In this document: piece after piece, positions 26,618 through 37,860 of the stretch
Layout: each line of letters starts with the position of its first letter
How positions within the stretch are numbered: position 1 is the stretch's first letter
DNA from: Orenia marismortui DSM 5156
Lineage (GTDB): Bacteria; Bacillota; Halanaerobiia; Halobacteroidales; Halobacteroidaceae
Reading direction: 5' to 3'
NCBI RefSeq assembly: GCF_000379025.1
Contig: NZ_KB900617.1
Coordinates: 1,100,024-1,164,023 of the forward strand
DNA length: 64,000 nt
Position numbers and translations under genes: made by a program
Notes under the pieces: model-generated
What the model was told of the DNA's origin: nothing
Database searches by the model: none
What the model saw: the letters and a program-made list of their open reading frames with translations, nothing else

Positions 26618-28686
26618 ATAAAGTAGGACCAGCCTCACGGCTGGGACCCCTTGTCAAACTGTACGTACGGTTTTCCCGTATACAGCTTTCGGTTATTGGT
26701 GCTCCTTATCAGAGAGTAAGTCTTCGACTCTATGTTACCATAGATGTATATTTTACCCTTAATTAGAGCACATCAGTAAGTAATGATTGAAGTCCTTTAT
26801 CTCTTAGATAACTATTTGAAAAGCGATAATTTTGATACATTATCGCCTTTTTCTTTTCGATAAACGAACGCATTCTCATTCTAATCCATTTATCCAACCT
26901 CGTAAACAAAGTCTTCACATTTCCTATCTTGAAATAGTTACCCCAACCTCTCAAAACTGGATTTAATTTTGCAATTATTACTTCTACAGGAAAAGGTCTA
27001 GTTCTTCTAGTAATCTTTCTTACTTTGTTTTTGAATTTTGTTATTGCTTTATCTTTAGGTCTCTTGTATTCAGAATGGTGAAATTTGAATCCTAGAAATT
27101 CAAATCCATCATAAAAGTTAGTTACTACCGTCTTACGAGGATGAAGTTTCAACTTCAATTCATCCTCTATAATTTTACGGGTAACTTTTAACGCTCTCTT
27201 TGCTTTGCGCTTATTTTTAGTTAAGATTACAAAGTCGTCAGCAAAGCGGACTATTTTGTAACCTCGACGAGTCATTTTCTTATCAAAGTAATGTAAATAG
27301 ATATTAGCTAATAGAGGAGAGATGACACCTCCTTGAGGTGTCCCTTCTCTAGTTTCTTCTCTACCTTCTTCAGTCATAACTCCAATTGTCAGCCATGACC
27401 TGATAATATCTAATACCCAACCATCACTTATATATTCCGCTATAAAATCCATTAATAACTCATGGTCTATAGTATCAAAATAAGATTTAATGTCTGCGTC
27501 TACCACCCAGTAGTAACCTTGTTCTTTATATTTCTCTATCTTTTCTATCGCATCGTGAGCAGACCTATTAGGTCTGAAACCAAAGGAACATTCACAAAAT
27601 TCTCGCTCAAAGTATATTTCTAGTACTTGCCTCACTGCTTGTTGAGCAATTCTATCTTTGATTACTGGAATACCTAGTGGTCTCTTTTCTCCATTTCCTT
27701 TGGAAATGTACGTCCGTAACACTGGTAATGGCTCGTAAGTATTCTCTATCAGCTGTCTATGAAGTTCTCGCATATTCATCTTGTAATTATTTTTAAACTC
27801 TTCTATGCTTACATTATCAACTCCACCACAGCCACCATTATCCAGTACTTTTTGTCCTGCAATATATAAGTGAAATTTCTTTGTGATTTTATCCTTCAAA
27901 CTATATAGAGTTCGAAATTTTAACACCTATCCTAACTTCACTACTTACTAGTTCTTCCTGTCTCACCTTAATATCTTAATCCCTATATTCATAGCACTCC
28001 TGAGCACGTCTCTAAGCTCTCACCAATCGCACCTCTCAGTTTACCATTACTTAGGTTATGGTGTTCTCTAGGTTATCCATACTTTACAGTTATGATTTCC
28101 TGTTTGTAATTCTACTAGAACCCACTATAGTACTAGTGTTTAAACCACTCAAAATTAAGATATCATTAGTAATCAAATCTTAAACTTCAATAACCTAGAT
28201 ATCCTTCGCTATAATCAACTTTCGTTGATTTTTTTTCTCACTACTATGATATCTTCTGAACTCTAATATATCATCACTCTGGCTTTCCTGTTGGAGTTAT
28301 ACCATCACTTATCTCTATAGATTTCTATAAAGAATTATATTAGAGATTCCCTCGGTCAATTACGTAAACCCTACAATCATTCCGACCCTAATCACACCTA
28401 GTTTTCTAACATGGGCACTTCCAGTTACACGTATTTACCAGCGCTACCTGTCTCTCCTTTGTACAGAGCCCCAAGCTAACATTGGACTTCCCCGTTTTTA
28501 TGGCGGGTCGCCAAAGCTAAATGCCACCTCTGGTTCACATATTGTTCCGGACTGATTGCTCATCTCAAACTCTTCAGATTCTACCTCACGGTAGACACCC
28601 TGCTACTGTTGATTTCACACACCGTACTGGCGAAAACAGCATGGATAGGATTTTCACCTACTGTTTACTAAATCTACGAGGCACAC
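26618..28686 (-). mobile_element. Group IIC intron, complete copy with reverse transcriptase
   Basis: The minus-strand 5' end is GTGTGC at 28686. Domain V is recognisable near 26656-26690, with AAGCTGTATAC paired to GTACGTACAGTTT and a GGGAAAACC apical part. It is followed by a domain VI hairpin (CCAGCC/GGCTGG) and a 3' end near CCTACTTTAT at about 26618. The RT gene is in the middle. The element lies between spoIIID and flgF, directly behind the spoIIID terminator, the target preference known for class C introns. The last base is uncertain by a few positions. Confidence 0.9.
26763..27926 (-). CDS. ltrA: Group II intron reverse transcriptase/maturase
   Basis: The intron-encoded protein that splices and mobilises its own intron. 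RT blocks are visible: DADIKSYFD (143-151), EGTPQGGVISPLLANI (194-209) and the catalytic FADD (228-231). The maturase X domain follows (about 300-385; NPVLRGWGNYF). There is no HNH endonuclease at the C-terminus, which fits class C. The 387 residues look intact, so the element may be active. Confidence 0.95.
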   Translation of the reverse strand: MLKFRTLYSLKDKITKKFHLYIAGQKVLDNGGCGGVDNVSIEEFKNNYKMNMRELHRQLIENTYEPLPVLRTYISKGNGEKRPLGIPVIKDRIAQQAVRQVLEIYFEREFCECSFGFRPNRSAHDAIEKIEKYKEQGYYWVVDADIKSYFDTIDHELLMDFIAEYISDGWVLDIIRSWLTIGVMTEEGREETREGTPQGGVISPLLANIYLHYFDKKMTRRGYKIVRFADDFVILTKNKRKAKRALKVTRKIIEDELKLKLHPRKTVVTNFYDGFEFLGFKFHHSEYKRPKDKAITKFKNKVRKITRRTRPFPVEVIIAKLNPVLRGWGNYFKIGNVKTLFTRLDKWIRMRMRSFIEKKKAIMYQNYRFSNSYLRDKGLQSLLTDVL

Positions 28687-28720
28687 ATAAAAAAGAGGTT
28701 GGAATTAATTCCAACCTCTT
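28687..28720 (-). terminator. Terminator of spoIIID, intron target site
   Basis: On the minus strand the stem AGAGGTTGGAATT / AATTCCAACCTCT is followed by TTTTTAT, and then at once by the intron start GTGTG. It shares 14 bases (AACCTCTTTTTTAT) with the terminator that hosts the second intron copy. Confidence 0.88.
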
Positions 28721-28721
28721 C

Positions 28722-28985
28722 CTAGCAATTAGATTGTTTGGCCTTTAAATATTTCTTTCTAGTTGCTTCTCCACCCCTAAAGTGCCTTTCTGCTTTATTA
28801 TACTCTAAAATATCTTTTATTTCATCAGCTAATTGAGGGTTTATCTTCTCAAGCCTTTCTGTTATATCCTTATGAATAGTACTCTTACTTACTCCAAATA
28901 CCTTAGCCGCTTGTCTAACTGTTGCTTTAGTTTCAGATATGTAATCGGCTACATCTAAAACTCTTCGATGAATATAATCTTTCAT
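28722..28985 (-). CDS. spoIIID: Sporulation transcription factor SpoIIID
   Basis: A small helix-turn-helix regulator of mother-cell genes. The core MKDYIHRRVLDVADYISETK, followed by TVRQAAKVFGVSKSTIHKDI (the HTH) and ERLEKINPQLADEI, is close to the Bacillus protein. I place the start at the ATG at 28985; the TTG at 29006 would contain the GAGGGGG ribosome-binding site. The position after spoIID and spoIIQ-like genes matches Bacillus order. Confidence 0.94.
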   Translation of the reverse strand: MKDYIHRRVLDVADYISETKATVRQAAKVFGVSKSTIHKDITERLEKINPQLADEIKDILEYNKAERHFRGGEATRKKYLKAKQSNC

Positions 28986-29070
28986 TAACTTGTCCCCCTC
29001 TAACAATTTCCAATATTATCAATATATATATATGAATTTAGAGGTAACAAGTATTCCAAAAAATTATAGA

Positions 29071-29838
29071 TTAATTAATATAATCTAATGGTGATACACG
29101 TTTTTGCTTTTCTCCATCCACCTTAATAACTTCAAAGTGAAGTTTACTTTTGTCATTAAGTCCACTATCTCCAATTTCACCTACTACTTGACCTTTATGA
29201 ACCTTCTCTCCTTCTACTACATGATTAGTCTCAAGATTAGAATATAATGTCTGAAGATTTGTACTATGCTCAATTATAATCGTTACACCTTGATAATCAT
29301 CTTTAATAATCTCTTTTACTATTCCTTCTGCTGCTGCTTTAACTTTTGTACCAATCTCTGCACTAATATCTATACCTGAGTTAAATTTCCAAGCATCTAA
29401 GACCTTATCTTTATACGGTGAATGCCAAGATAAAATAATATTCCCATCAACGGGTCTATATAAATTGCTAAAACTTTTGGACTGAGCAGGCTTAGCACTG
29501 ACTTTTACAGCAGGTGTATCTTCAACATCTTCTTTTTGCTGTGGTAAAGAGATCTTTGTTGTATTTAATTTATAATTATCATTTGCTTCTTTTATATCTT
29601 CTATTAATTTCACTGATTCTTGGGTGTTATTAATATTTGTTCTCTGAAAATGCGGCTCCTCTAAGTTGATATTATTTTTATATTGATAAAAAGCTATACT
29701 ACCTCCTACTATCATAAAAACTACAACTACAAGAATATAATAACCCATCCATTTCCAGCTTTTAATACTATCCTTTAGTTTTAATTTCTTTCTATCTAAA
29801 AGAATAGAAAAGGGCCACTTGTCTGATTTTTTGGCCAT
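29071..29838 (-). CDS. spoIIQ: SpoIIQ-like membrane protein with degenerate M23 domain
   Basis: A forespore membrane protein expected to pair with SpoIIIAH across the engulfment membranes. It has a cytoplasmic N-terminus, one membrane span (about 32-52), a linker, and a C-terminal M23/LytM-like domain (about 128-255). Two of the zinc ligands are replaced: the HxGxD motif reads NSGID (Asn153) and the HLH motif reads KLH (Lys232), so peptidase activity is unlikely. Bacillus SpoIIQ is also degenerate. The ATG at 29838 is chosen for the GGAGGTG upstream. Symbol based on domain plus position between spoIID and spoIIID. Confidence 0.82.
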   Translation of the reverse strand: MAKKSDKWPFSILLDRKKLKLKDSIKSWKWMGYYILVVVVFMIVGGSIAFYQYKNNINLEEPHFQRTNINNTQESVKLIEDIKEANDNYKLNTTKISLPQQKEDVEDTPAVKVSAKPAQSKSFSNLYRPVDGNIILSWHSPYKDKVLDAWKFNSGIDISAEIGTKVKAAAEGIVKEIIKDDYQGVTIIIEHSTNLQTLYSNLETNHVVEGEKVHKGQVVGEIGDSGLNDKSKLHFEVIKVDGEKQKRVSPLDYIN

Positions 29839-29899
29839 TAAAATCACCTCCGAAATTATATTATCCGGAAATGATTCTTTTATACATATAATTTATAAA

Positions 29900-30799
29900 T
29901 TACCAGATAGATTTCAATTCAACTCCAGGGTAATAATGCTTTAAAATTTGAATAAAATTATAACCATTCTTGGCCATACCATTAGCACCATATTGGCTCA
30001 TACCAACTCCATGACCATATCCTGATGTAATAAATATATAATCATCTCCTTCTTTTAAAACTCTAAACTTAGTAGAAGATAACTTTAATTTATTTCTTAC
30101 TTCTTTACCAGTAAATATTTTATCTCCTATCAATAATTTTAATACCCTACCACTAGCACTCCGTTTTAAAATCTTAATAGTTAAGGGAGCTTTAGCGTTA
30201 ATCGATAACCTTCTACACAAATCTAATAATAAATATTTTTGTTGCTGCTTATAATACGGAGAAGTTTCTTCATAATTACTAGCTACACTTTGTAAGTAGG
30301 GAACAGAATTACCCCAGACTGCTACTGCAGCCTCTGTATATGCACCACTAGCAGAATGATATACTGAATTAATTAATTTACCTTTATAAAATAACCCTAT
30401 ACCCTCTGTCTCCTCTACTGCTGCTGATACCTTAGACCAATAGAACAAATAATCTTTCCCCCATTTTTCTTTTAATTTTTCCTTAGCTAACCAAGCTTGA
30501 TTCTTATTACTATCTGTAGTAATTATACCATTGCTTGAATTTTTTAAAGTATAAGTTCTAGCAGCTATTGCTTGTGCTTTTAATGCATCTATTTCAAAGT
30601 TAGCAGGCATTTCAGCTGCAACAACTCCTTTAATATACTCTTCTAAATCTAATTGCATAGTTTTTTTATTTTGATGATTATATATACTTATTTTGTAATC
30701 TATAAAATTAAACATATTAAAAAATACTACTATAAGTACAGGTAATATAGCTATACACAAAAAATTAAAGATTAGAATTGAAATTATTACTTTTTTCAT
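29900..30799 (-). CDS. spoIID: Stage II sporulation protein D, peptidoglycan lytic enzyme
   Basis: A membrane-anchored lytic transglycosylase that trims septal peptidoglycan during engulfment. It has a membrane anchor (about 5-30) and the SpoIID domain: YIKGVVAAEMPANFEIDALK (with the catalytic-type Glu), AQAIAARTYTL, YHSASGAYTEAA and GYGHGVGMSQYGANGMAKNG. Length (299) is normal. It lies downstream of murA after a terminator, as in Bacillus. Confidence 0.95.
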   Translation of the reverse strand: MKKVIISILIFNFLCIAILPVLIVVFFNMFNFIDYKISIYNHQNKKTMQLDLEEYIKGVVAAEMPANFEIDALKAQAIAARTYTLKNSSNGIITTDSNKNQAWLAKEKLKEKWGKDYLFYWSKVSAAVEETEGIGLFYKGKLINSVYHSASGAYTEAAVAVWGNSVPYLQSVASNYEETSPYYKQQQKYLLLDLCRRLSINAKAPLTIKILKRSASGRVLKLLIGDKIFTGKEVRNKLKLSSTKFRVLKEGDDYIFITSGYGHGVGMSQYGANGMAKNGYNFIQILKHYYPGVELKSIW

Positions 30800-30871
30800 A
30801 TCCCTCCTCCTTAACGTATAGTTATTAAATACTTATGTTTAATTATAAAGTAAATTGACAATTATAAATAA

Positions 30872-30899
30872 AAAAGAGTCGCATTAATGCGACTCTTTT
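30872..30899 (-). terminator. Terminator of murA
   Basis: A 28-base palindrome (AAAAGAGTCGCATT and its complement) ends in a T-run on both strands and lies between murA and spoIID. Confidence 0.88.
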
Positions 30900-30926
30900 T
30901 AACTAAGAACTTAGTATAATTATATT

Positions 30927-32177
30927 TTAACAGTTGATCTTAGTAATATTCCCACCGATTTTTTGTATCTTTGCTATTACATCTTCATATCCTCTTTCAA
31001 TATGATAGATATCTTCTATTACAGTTCTACCTTCTGCTACTAAAGCAGCTAAAATTAAAGCTGCTCCTGCTCTCAAATCAGTTGCTTTAACTTTTGCCCC
31101 TGTTAATTTAGAATTATTAACCATTGCAGTCCTACCATCAATTTTAATCTTTGCTCCCATTCGCTTCAATTCATCTACATGAGCAAATCGATCTTCAAAT
31201 ACAGTTTCTACAACCATACTAACCCCTTTGGCTTGTGTTAATAAAGCCATAAACTGTGCCTGCATATCTGTTGGAAAACCTGGATATGGTAGAGTTTTAA
31301 TATCAACAGCATTCAATTGATTATTTCCTATTACTCTAATACTATTAACATCTTCTTCTATAGTAGCTCCCATTTCTATTAATTTAGCTATTAAAGGTTT
31401 AACATGCTCTACCAATACGTTATTAATAGATAAATCACTAGCAGTAATAGCAGCCATCATCATATAAGTACCTGCTTCAATTCTATCTGGAATGATAGTA
31501 TAATCATTAGCTTTTAGATTATCAACACCTTCAATCCTGATAATATCAGTACCTGCACCTTTTATTTTAGCCCCCATTACATTAAGGTAGTTTGATAAAT
31601 CAATTATTTCCGGCTCTCTAGCAGCATTTTCAATTATTGTCTTACCCTCTGCTTTAACTGCTGCCATCATAATATTTAATGTTGCTCCTACACTAGGATA
31701 ATCTAGATAGATTTTAGCCCCAGTTAATTTGTCTGCTTTCAAGTTAACCATACCATGATCTATGCTTACACTTGCCCCTAGTGCTTCAAAACCTTTTAAA
31801 TGTAAATCAATTGGTCTACTTCCTATTTCACAACCTCCTGGCAAAGCCGTTTTAGCTTGTCCATAACGAGCCAATAAAGCACCTAAAGCATAATAAGAAG
31901 CACGCATTTTATTAGCTAAAGGATATGAAATTTCAAATTTATTGACACTATCTGAGTTTACCTTTAATTTATTATTCTGATATTCGACTTCAGCACCTAA
32001 AGACTTTAATATCTTAATTAAGTTATTTATATCTCTTAAATTAGGAATATTATCTAATACACTAACCCCTTCACCAATTAAACTAGCCATTACAATTGGT
32101 AAAGCAGCATTTTTAGCACCACTAATATTCAACTCTCCTTCTAACTTATTTCCTCCCTCTATTACCAAACACTCCAT
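30927..32177 (-). CDS. murA: UDP-N-acetylglucosamine 1-carboxyvinyltransferase
   Basis: First committed step of peptidoglycan synthesis: transfers enolpyruvate from PEP to UDP-GlcNAc. The 416 residues include Lys22-Asn23 (SGAKNAALP), the catalytic-loop cysteine Cys116 in LPGGCEIGSRPID, and the late motif AGAALILAALVAEGRT. The cysteine form is the fosfomycin-sensitive type. Position between the atp operon and spoIID corresponds to Bacillus murAA. Confidence 0.96.
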   Translation of the reverse strand: MECLVIEGGNKLEGELNISGAKNAALPIVMASLIGEGVSVLDNIPNLRDINNLIKILKSLGAEVEYQNNKLKVNSDSVNKFEISYPLANKMRASYYALGALLARYGQAKTALPGGCEIGSRPIDLHLKGFEALGASVSIDHGMVNLKADKLTGAKIYLDYPSVGATLNIMMAAVKAEGKTIIENAAREPEIIDLSNYLNVMGAKIKGAGTDIIRIEGVDNLKANDYTIIPDRIEAGTYMMMAAITASDLSINNVLVEHVKPLIAKLIEMGATIEEDVNSIRVIGNNQLNAVDIKTLPYPGFPTDMQAQFMALLTQAKGVSMVVETVFEDRFAHVDELKRMGAKIKIDGRTAMVNNSKLTGAKVKATDLRAGAALILAALVAEGRTVIEDIYHIERGYEDVIAKIQKIGGNITKINC

Positions 32178-32276
32178 ATAATTTCCCCCTACTTCAATTG
32201 TTCATATATCCACTAACTACTTTCTTGATTAGTAATCAAGTTCCTTCTTAATATTCACTAAATCAGCACAAGAAAA

Positions 32277-32867
32277 CTAGTGGTCTCCTGGACATTCTTT
32301 TCCTATAAGTTTGTCAAACCAAGTAAATTTATAATAATTATCCTTCTCTTCAGGAACCTTTTTGCTAATAAGATCATAACATTTATCACATATCTTCTTT
32401 CCTTTTGCATTAATTATCTCTTCTGGTATTCCTTTTTCTTGTAACTTGCTATTTCTATCTTTAATAAAAACATCTTTCTTATTTACTGCATGATCACTTA
32501 CTACTACCAAAGCAACATCCCCTTTAAAATCTGGTGAATCTACTTTTTTAAAGGATAAATCATAATCTCGAGCTAAATTAATATAGTCTTTAGCTCTATC
32601 CATATCAACTTGTCGATTAATTATTAATTTCATTGCTTCTGTATCTTTAATTGCTTCTAAAACTTCAGGGTATGTACCTGCTTCTTCAACTTGTTCAAAG
32701 GTTAAAGCTTGCAATACTCTTTCCCTAAATTCACCTAGAAATCTATTCTTCTCACCTTTTTTAAACTCAAAACCACCATTTATGCCTGCACTTACTGTCT
32801 GTTCAAGCTTACTTTTACTTTGTTGCCCCATTATTATCTCTTCTTGTAAATCATTATCTTTAGACAT
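32277..32867 (-). CDS. DUF1694 family protein, YueI-like
   Basis: A cytoplasmic protein of unknown function. The family core is clear: FLGEFRERVLQALTFEQVEE at about 42-61, then alternating helices and strands to VALVVVSDHAV. The C-terminal 60 residues are an addition relative to Bacillus YueI and contain CDKC and a final CPGDH, which could bind metal. It sits alone between the atp terminator and murA. Confidence 0.75.
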   Translation of the reverse strand: MSKDNDLQEEIIMGQQSKSKLEQTVSAGINGGFEFKKGEKNRFLGEFRERVLQALTFEQVEEAGTYPEVLEAIKDTEAMKLIINRQVDMDRAKDYINLARDYDLSFKKVDSPDFKGDVALVVVSDHAVNKKDVFIKDRNSKLQEKGIPEEIINAKGKKICDKCYDLISKKVPEEKDNYYKFTWFDKLIGKECPGDH

Positions 32868-32983
32868 AGCTTTTCACCCCATCTAATTTTCTCTATATCT
32901 ATTAGTTATTCCTTAAGTCCTAAAATTATATTTAAAATATTCAACATTTAATAACCTCTCCACTATAAATTTACCACTTAAAT

Positions 32984-33016
32984 AAAAAAAGAGCAAGAGA
33001 TTTTCATCTCTTACTC
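32984..33016 (-). terminator. Terminator of the ATP synthase operon
   Basis: The stem GAGTAAGAGAT pairs with ATCTCTTGCTC around a GAAA loop and is followed by seven T. It overlaps the atpC stop codon. Confidence 0.87.
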
Positions 33017-33421
33017 AAAATTTCTTCCTTTAGTAACCTTTAATCGATTAATAGCCTTTCTTAGAGCAATCTCAGCTCTCTTAGGATTAATTGAGCTATC
33101 ATCTTTAGATAGACGCTTTTCAGCCCTCTTTTTAGCATTTTTAGCCCTATCAACATCAATTTCATCAGAATATTCAGCAGTATCAACTAAAATATTAATT
33201 TCTTCAGGTCTTACTTCAATATATCCCTGACTAGCTGCTAACTCTTTATCCTCTGATTCAGTTTTGATTTGAATCTGACCAATATCCAAACCTGTAACTA
33301 AAGGCTGATGCTCTGCCATAAATCCTCTATCACCATCTATGGTTCTAACAGTTACCATATTAGCTTCTCCGTCATAAACCACCTTTTCTGGTGTAATTAT
33401 ATTAAGTTTCATTTTAGACAT
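33011..33421 (-). CDS. atpC: ATP synthase F1 subunit epsilon
   Basis: Central-stalk subunit that couples rotation and can inhibit ATP hydrolysis. The N-terminal beta-sandwich shows KLNIITPEKVVYDGEA and GDRGFMAEHQPLVTGL; the C-terminal helix pair (about 90-136) is present. Length 136 is normal. Last gene of the operon, two bases after atpD. Confidence 0.95.
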   Translation of the reverse strand: MSKMKLNIITPEKVVYDGEANMVTVRTIDGDRGFMAEHQPLVTGLDIGQIQIKTESEDKELAASQGYIEVRPEEINILVDTAEYSDEIDVDRAKNAKKRAEKRLSKDDSSINPKRAEIALRKAINRLKVTKGRNFE

Positions 33422-33423
33422 GA

Positions 33424-34869
<1,446 letters not shown>

Positions 34870-34872
34870 TTA

Positions 34873-35727
34873 CTATTCTAAAGCTTCTGCCCCTCCAACA
34901 ATTTCTGATAATTCTTGAGTAATCGCAGCTTGACGAGCACGATTATAAGATAATTTCAGCTGTTCAATCATCTCTTCAGCATTATCAGTTGCTGAGTCCA
35001 TTGCTGTCATTCGAGAAGCAAATTCACTAGCTTTTGATTGTAACAAAGCACCAAAGATAATATTCTTTAGATACTGTGGTAATACAGCAGATAAAACTTC
35101 CTCTGCTGATGGATCATACAAATAACTATCCTCTATATCATCCAATTCCTCTGATTTTGGTGGCTCTACAGGTAGCAACTGTAAAGTATGTACATTTTGA
35201 CTAACCACAGAATTAAATTCTGTGTAAACCAAATGGATCTCATCAAGAATACCTTCTGTATATAGCTCTATTAATTCAGTAGCTATATTAGTCGCTGTAG
35301 CAAAACCAGGTTTATCATCTACCCCTATATATTCAGAGATAATTTCCGACTTATTTTTGAAATAATCTCTTCCTTTTTTACCGATAGTAATTAATGCATA
35401 ATCTTTATCTAATACCTTTACCTCTTTTTCAACCTCTTTAATCGCGCGACTATTATAAGCACCACATAGTCCTCGATCTCCAGTAATAAGTACATAAGCA
35501 ACTTTTTTAACATTACGCTTATTAAGCAAAGGATGTAAATCTTCATTAACATTAGCTGTAACGCTGTCTAATGTCTCTTTAGTTTTATCAAAAAAGGGCT
35601 TAGCATTTTCTGCTCTTTCTTGCGACTTTCTTAATTTAGCTGCAGCAACCATCTTCATAGCTCTAGTTATTTTCATAGTACTTTCCACGCTACTAATCTG
35701 CCGCTTAATATCCCGCATACTTGCCAT
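34873..35727 (-). CDS. atpG: ATP synthase F1 subunit gamma
   Basis: Rotating shaft of F1. The start MASMRDIKRQISSVESTMKI and the end TDNAEEMIEQLKLSYNRARQ, followed by AAITQELSEIVGGAEAL, are the two conserved coiled-coil helices. The middle Rossmann-like part contains ITGDRGLCGAYN. Length 284 is typical. Confidence 0.97.
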   Translation of the reverse strand: MASMRDIKRQISSVESTMKITRAMKMVAAAKLRKSQERAENAKPFFDKTKETLDSVTANVNEDLHPLLNKRNVKKVAYVLITGDRGLCGAYNSRAIKEVEKEVKVLDKDYALITIGKKGRDYFKNKSEIISEYIGVDDKPGFATATNIATELIELYTEGILDEIHLVYTEFNSVVSQNVHTLQLLPVEPPKSEELDDIEDSYLYDPSAEEVLSAVLPQYLKNIIFGALLQSKASEFASRMTAMDSATDNAEEMIEQLKLSYNRARQAAITQELSEIVGGAEALE

Positions 35728-35765
35728 TATTAAATCACCTCACTTTCCTAGCAAAGAAATCTCAT

Positions 35766-37295
35766 TTAAGCAGTTTCTTTATCTTTGCTAGTAGCAAAAG
35801 TATCTTTAAATTCTTTAATTGCAGCTTTTAACTTCTCTTCTGTATCTTCTTCTAACTTACCACTTTTAACAATAGCTTCTCCTACTTCAGGATGTGTATC
35901 TTTCATAAATTTAATAAATTCTCTCTCAAATCTTCTAATATCTTCAACAGGAATATCATCTAAATAACCATTAGTTACTGTATAAATAATAATAACTTGC
36001 TCTTCTACTTCTAATGGACTTGTTTCATCCTGTTTTAATACTTCTACTATTCTTTCACCACGAGCTAATTTGTTCTGAGTAGACTCATCTAAATCAGATC
36101 CAAACTGTGCAAAAGCTTCTAACTCACGGTACTGTGACATATCTAACTTTAATGTACCTGCAACAGATTTCATTGCTTTAATCTGGGCATTACCACCAAC
36201 ACGAGATACAGATAGTCCTACATTTACTGCTGGACGTACACCTGAATAGAACAGTTCACTCTCTAAGAAGATCTGTCCATCAGTAATAGAAATTACATTT
36301 GTAGGTATATATGCTGAAATATCTCCTGCCTGTGTTTCAATAAGAGGTAATGCAGTTAAAGAACCTGCACCTAATTCATCATTTAATTTAGCAGCACGTT
36401 CTAACAATCTAGAATGCAAGTAGAAAACATCACCAGGGTAAGCTTCACGTCCAGGTGGTCTTCTTAAAAGTAATGACATTTCACGATAAGCAACAGCATG
36501 CTTTGATAAATCATCATATATAACTAAAACATCTTCTCCTTCATACATAAACCCTTCTCCAATAGTACACCCAGCATATGGAGCTAAATATTGTAATGGT
36601 GCAGGGTCACTAGCTGAAGCCGATACTACAGTTGTATATTCCATAGCACCTGACTCTTCTAGTTTATTTACAATCTGAGCAACTGTAGAAGATTTCTGAC
36701 CAATTGCTACATAGATGCACGCTACATCTTTACCTTTCTGGTTGATAATTGTATCAATTCCAATAGCTGTCTTACCAGTCTGTCGGTCACCGATAATTAA
36801 CTCACGTTGTCCCTTACCAATTGGAACCATAGAATCAATCGCTTTAATACCAGTTTGTAATGGTTCTTCTACTGGTTGACGATCAACAATACCTGGTGCT
36901 TCAGACTCAACAGGTCTACTTTTATCTGTATTAATTGGCCCTTTTCCATCAATTGCTTCACCTAAAGCATTAACTACACGACCTTTTAACTCTTGACCAA
37001 CAGGCACTTCAACTATTTTATTAGTTCTATGTACAGCATCGCCTTCTTCTATCTTAGATTCATCACCTAAAATAACACAACCGATACTATCTTCTTCCAA
37101 GTTTAATGCCATTCCATAAACATCACTTTCGAATTTTAACAATTCACCAGCCATAGCATCTTTTAAACCATGGATTCTGGCAATTCCGTCTCCAACACTA
37201 AGAACAGTTCCTACACCTTTTACTTCTAATTCTATATTATAATTTTTTATTTGATCTTTAATTATAGAACTGATCTCTTCTGGTCTAAGATTCAT
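35766..37295 (-). CDS. atpA: ATP synthase F1 subunit alpha
   Basis: Non-catalytic nucleotide-binding subunit. It shows the P-loop [15 protein letters not shown], the motif RELIIGDRQ, and the late conserved stretch [18 protein letters not shown] containing the arginine finger. The 509 residues are intact. Its start overlaps the end of atpH by 11 bases. Confidence 0.98.
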   Translation of the reverse strand: MNLRPEEISSIIKDQIKNYNIELEVKGVGTVLSVGDGIARIHGLKDAMAGELLKFESDVYGMALNLEEDSIGCVILGDESKIEEGDAVHRTNKIVEVPVGQELKGRVVNALGEAIDGKGPINTDKSRPVESEAPGIVDRQPVEEPLQTGIKAIDSMVPIGKGQRELIIGDRQTGKTAIGIDTIINQKGKDVACIYVAIGQKSSTVAQIVNKLEESGAMEYTTVVSASASDPAPLQYLAPYAGCTIGEGFMYEGEDVLVIYDDLSKHAVAYREMSLLLRRPPGREAYPGDVFYLHSRLLERAAKLNDELGAGSLTALPLIETQAGDISAYIPTNVISITDGQIFLESELFYSGVRPAVNVGLSVSRVGGNAQIKAMKSVAGTLKLDMSQYRELEAFAQFGSDLDESTQNKLARGERIVEVLKQDETSPLEVEEQVIIIYTVTNGYLDDIPVEDIRRFEREFIKFMKDTHPEVGEAIVKSGKLEEDTEEKLKAAIKEFKDTFATSKDKETA

Positions 37296-37860
37296 TTATT
37301 TTCACCCCTAACTTACTTACTTCTAAACCTTTTAGTTTATTCTCAAGATTTTTAAGATGATTTAATAAACTTCCATCGATTACTTTATCTCCAATTTTTA
37401 ATAATAACCCACCCAATAAATCTGGTTGAATCTTAGGTTTTAAAGTAACCTCTTTTTTCGTTATGCTTACTAACTTTTCTTTTAATCTTGATTTATTATC
37501 ATCTGACAATTCAATTGGTGTAAATACTTCTACTTCCAATCTATTCTCTTTTTTATCTACTAACTTAGTAAATTGATGATAAATAGATTTTAAGTAATTA
37601 ACTCTACCTTTGTCTATTAATAATTTGATAAAATTCAACAAATTAGTAGATAACTCTTCTTCAAAAACTTCAGTTAAGATATCTTTCTTTTGAACATTAC
37701 CAAGTTTAGGATGATCAATTACTTTTCTTAACTCGTTATTTTGCTCAATAATATTAAGAAATTCACTAAACTCATCTTGCATATCTAGTAATTTACCATC
37801 TTCAATCCCTAATTCAAATAAAGCCTGAGCATATTTTTCAGCTATTTGGTTTTCTAACAT
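37285..37860 (-). CDS. atpH: ATP synthase subunit delta
   Basis: Links F1 to the peripheral stalk. The N-terminal helical bundle ([19 protein letters not shown]) and the C-terminal [19 protein letters not shown] motif (family: GSIRTRL-like region) are both present. It overlaps atpF by seven bases and atpA by 11, showing tight coupling. Confidence 0.94.
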   Translation of the reverse strand: MLENQIAEKYAQALFELGIEDGKLLDMQDEFSEFLNIIEQNNELRKVIDHPKLGNVQKKDILTEVFEEELSTNLLNFIKLLIDKGRVNYLKSIYHQFTKLVDKKENRLEVEVFTPIELSDDNKSRLKEKLVSITKKEVTLKPKIQPDLLGGLLLKIGDKVIDGSLLNHLKNLENKLKGLEVSKLGVKINES

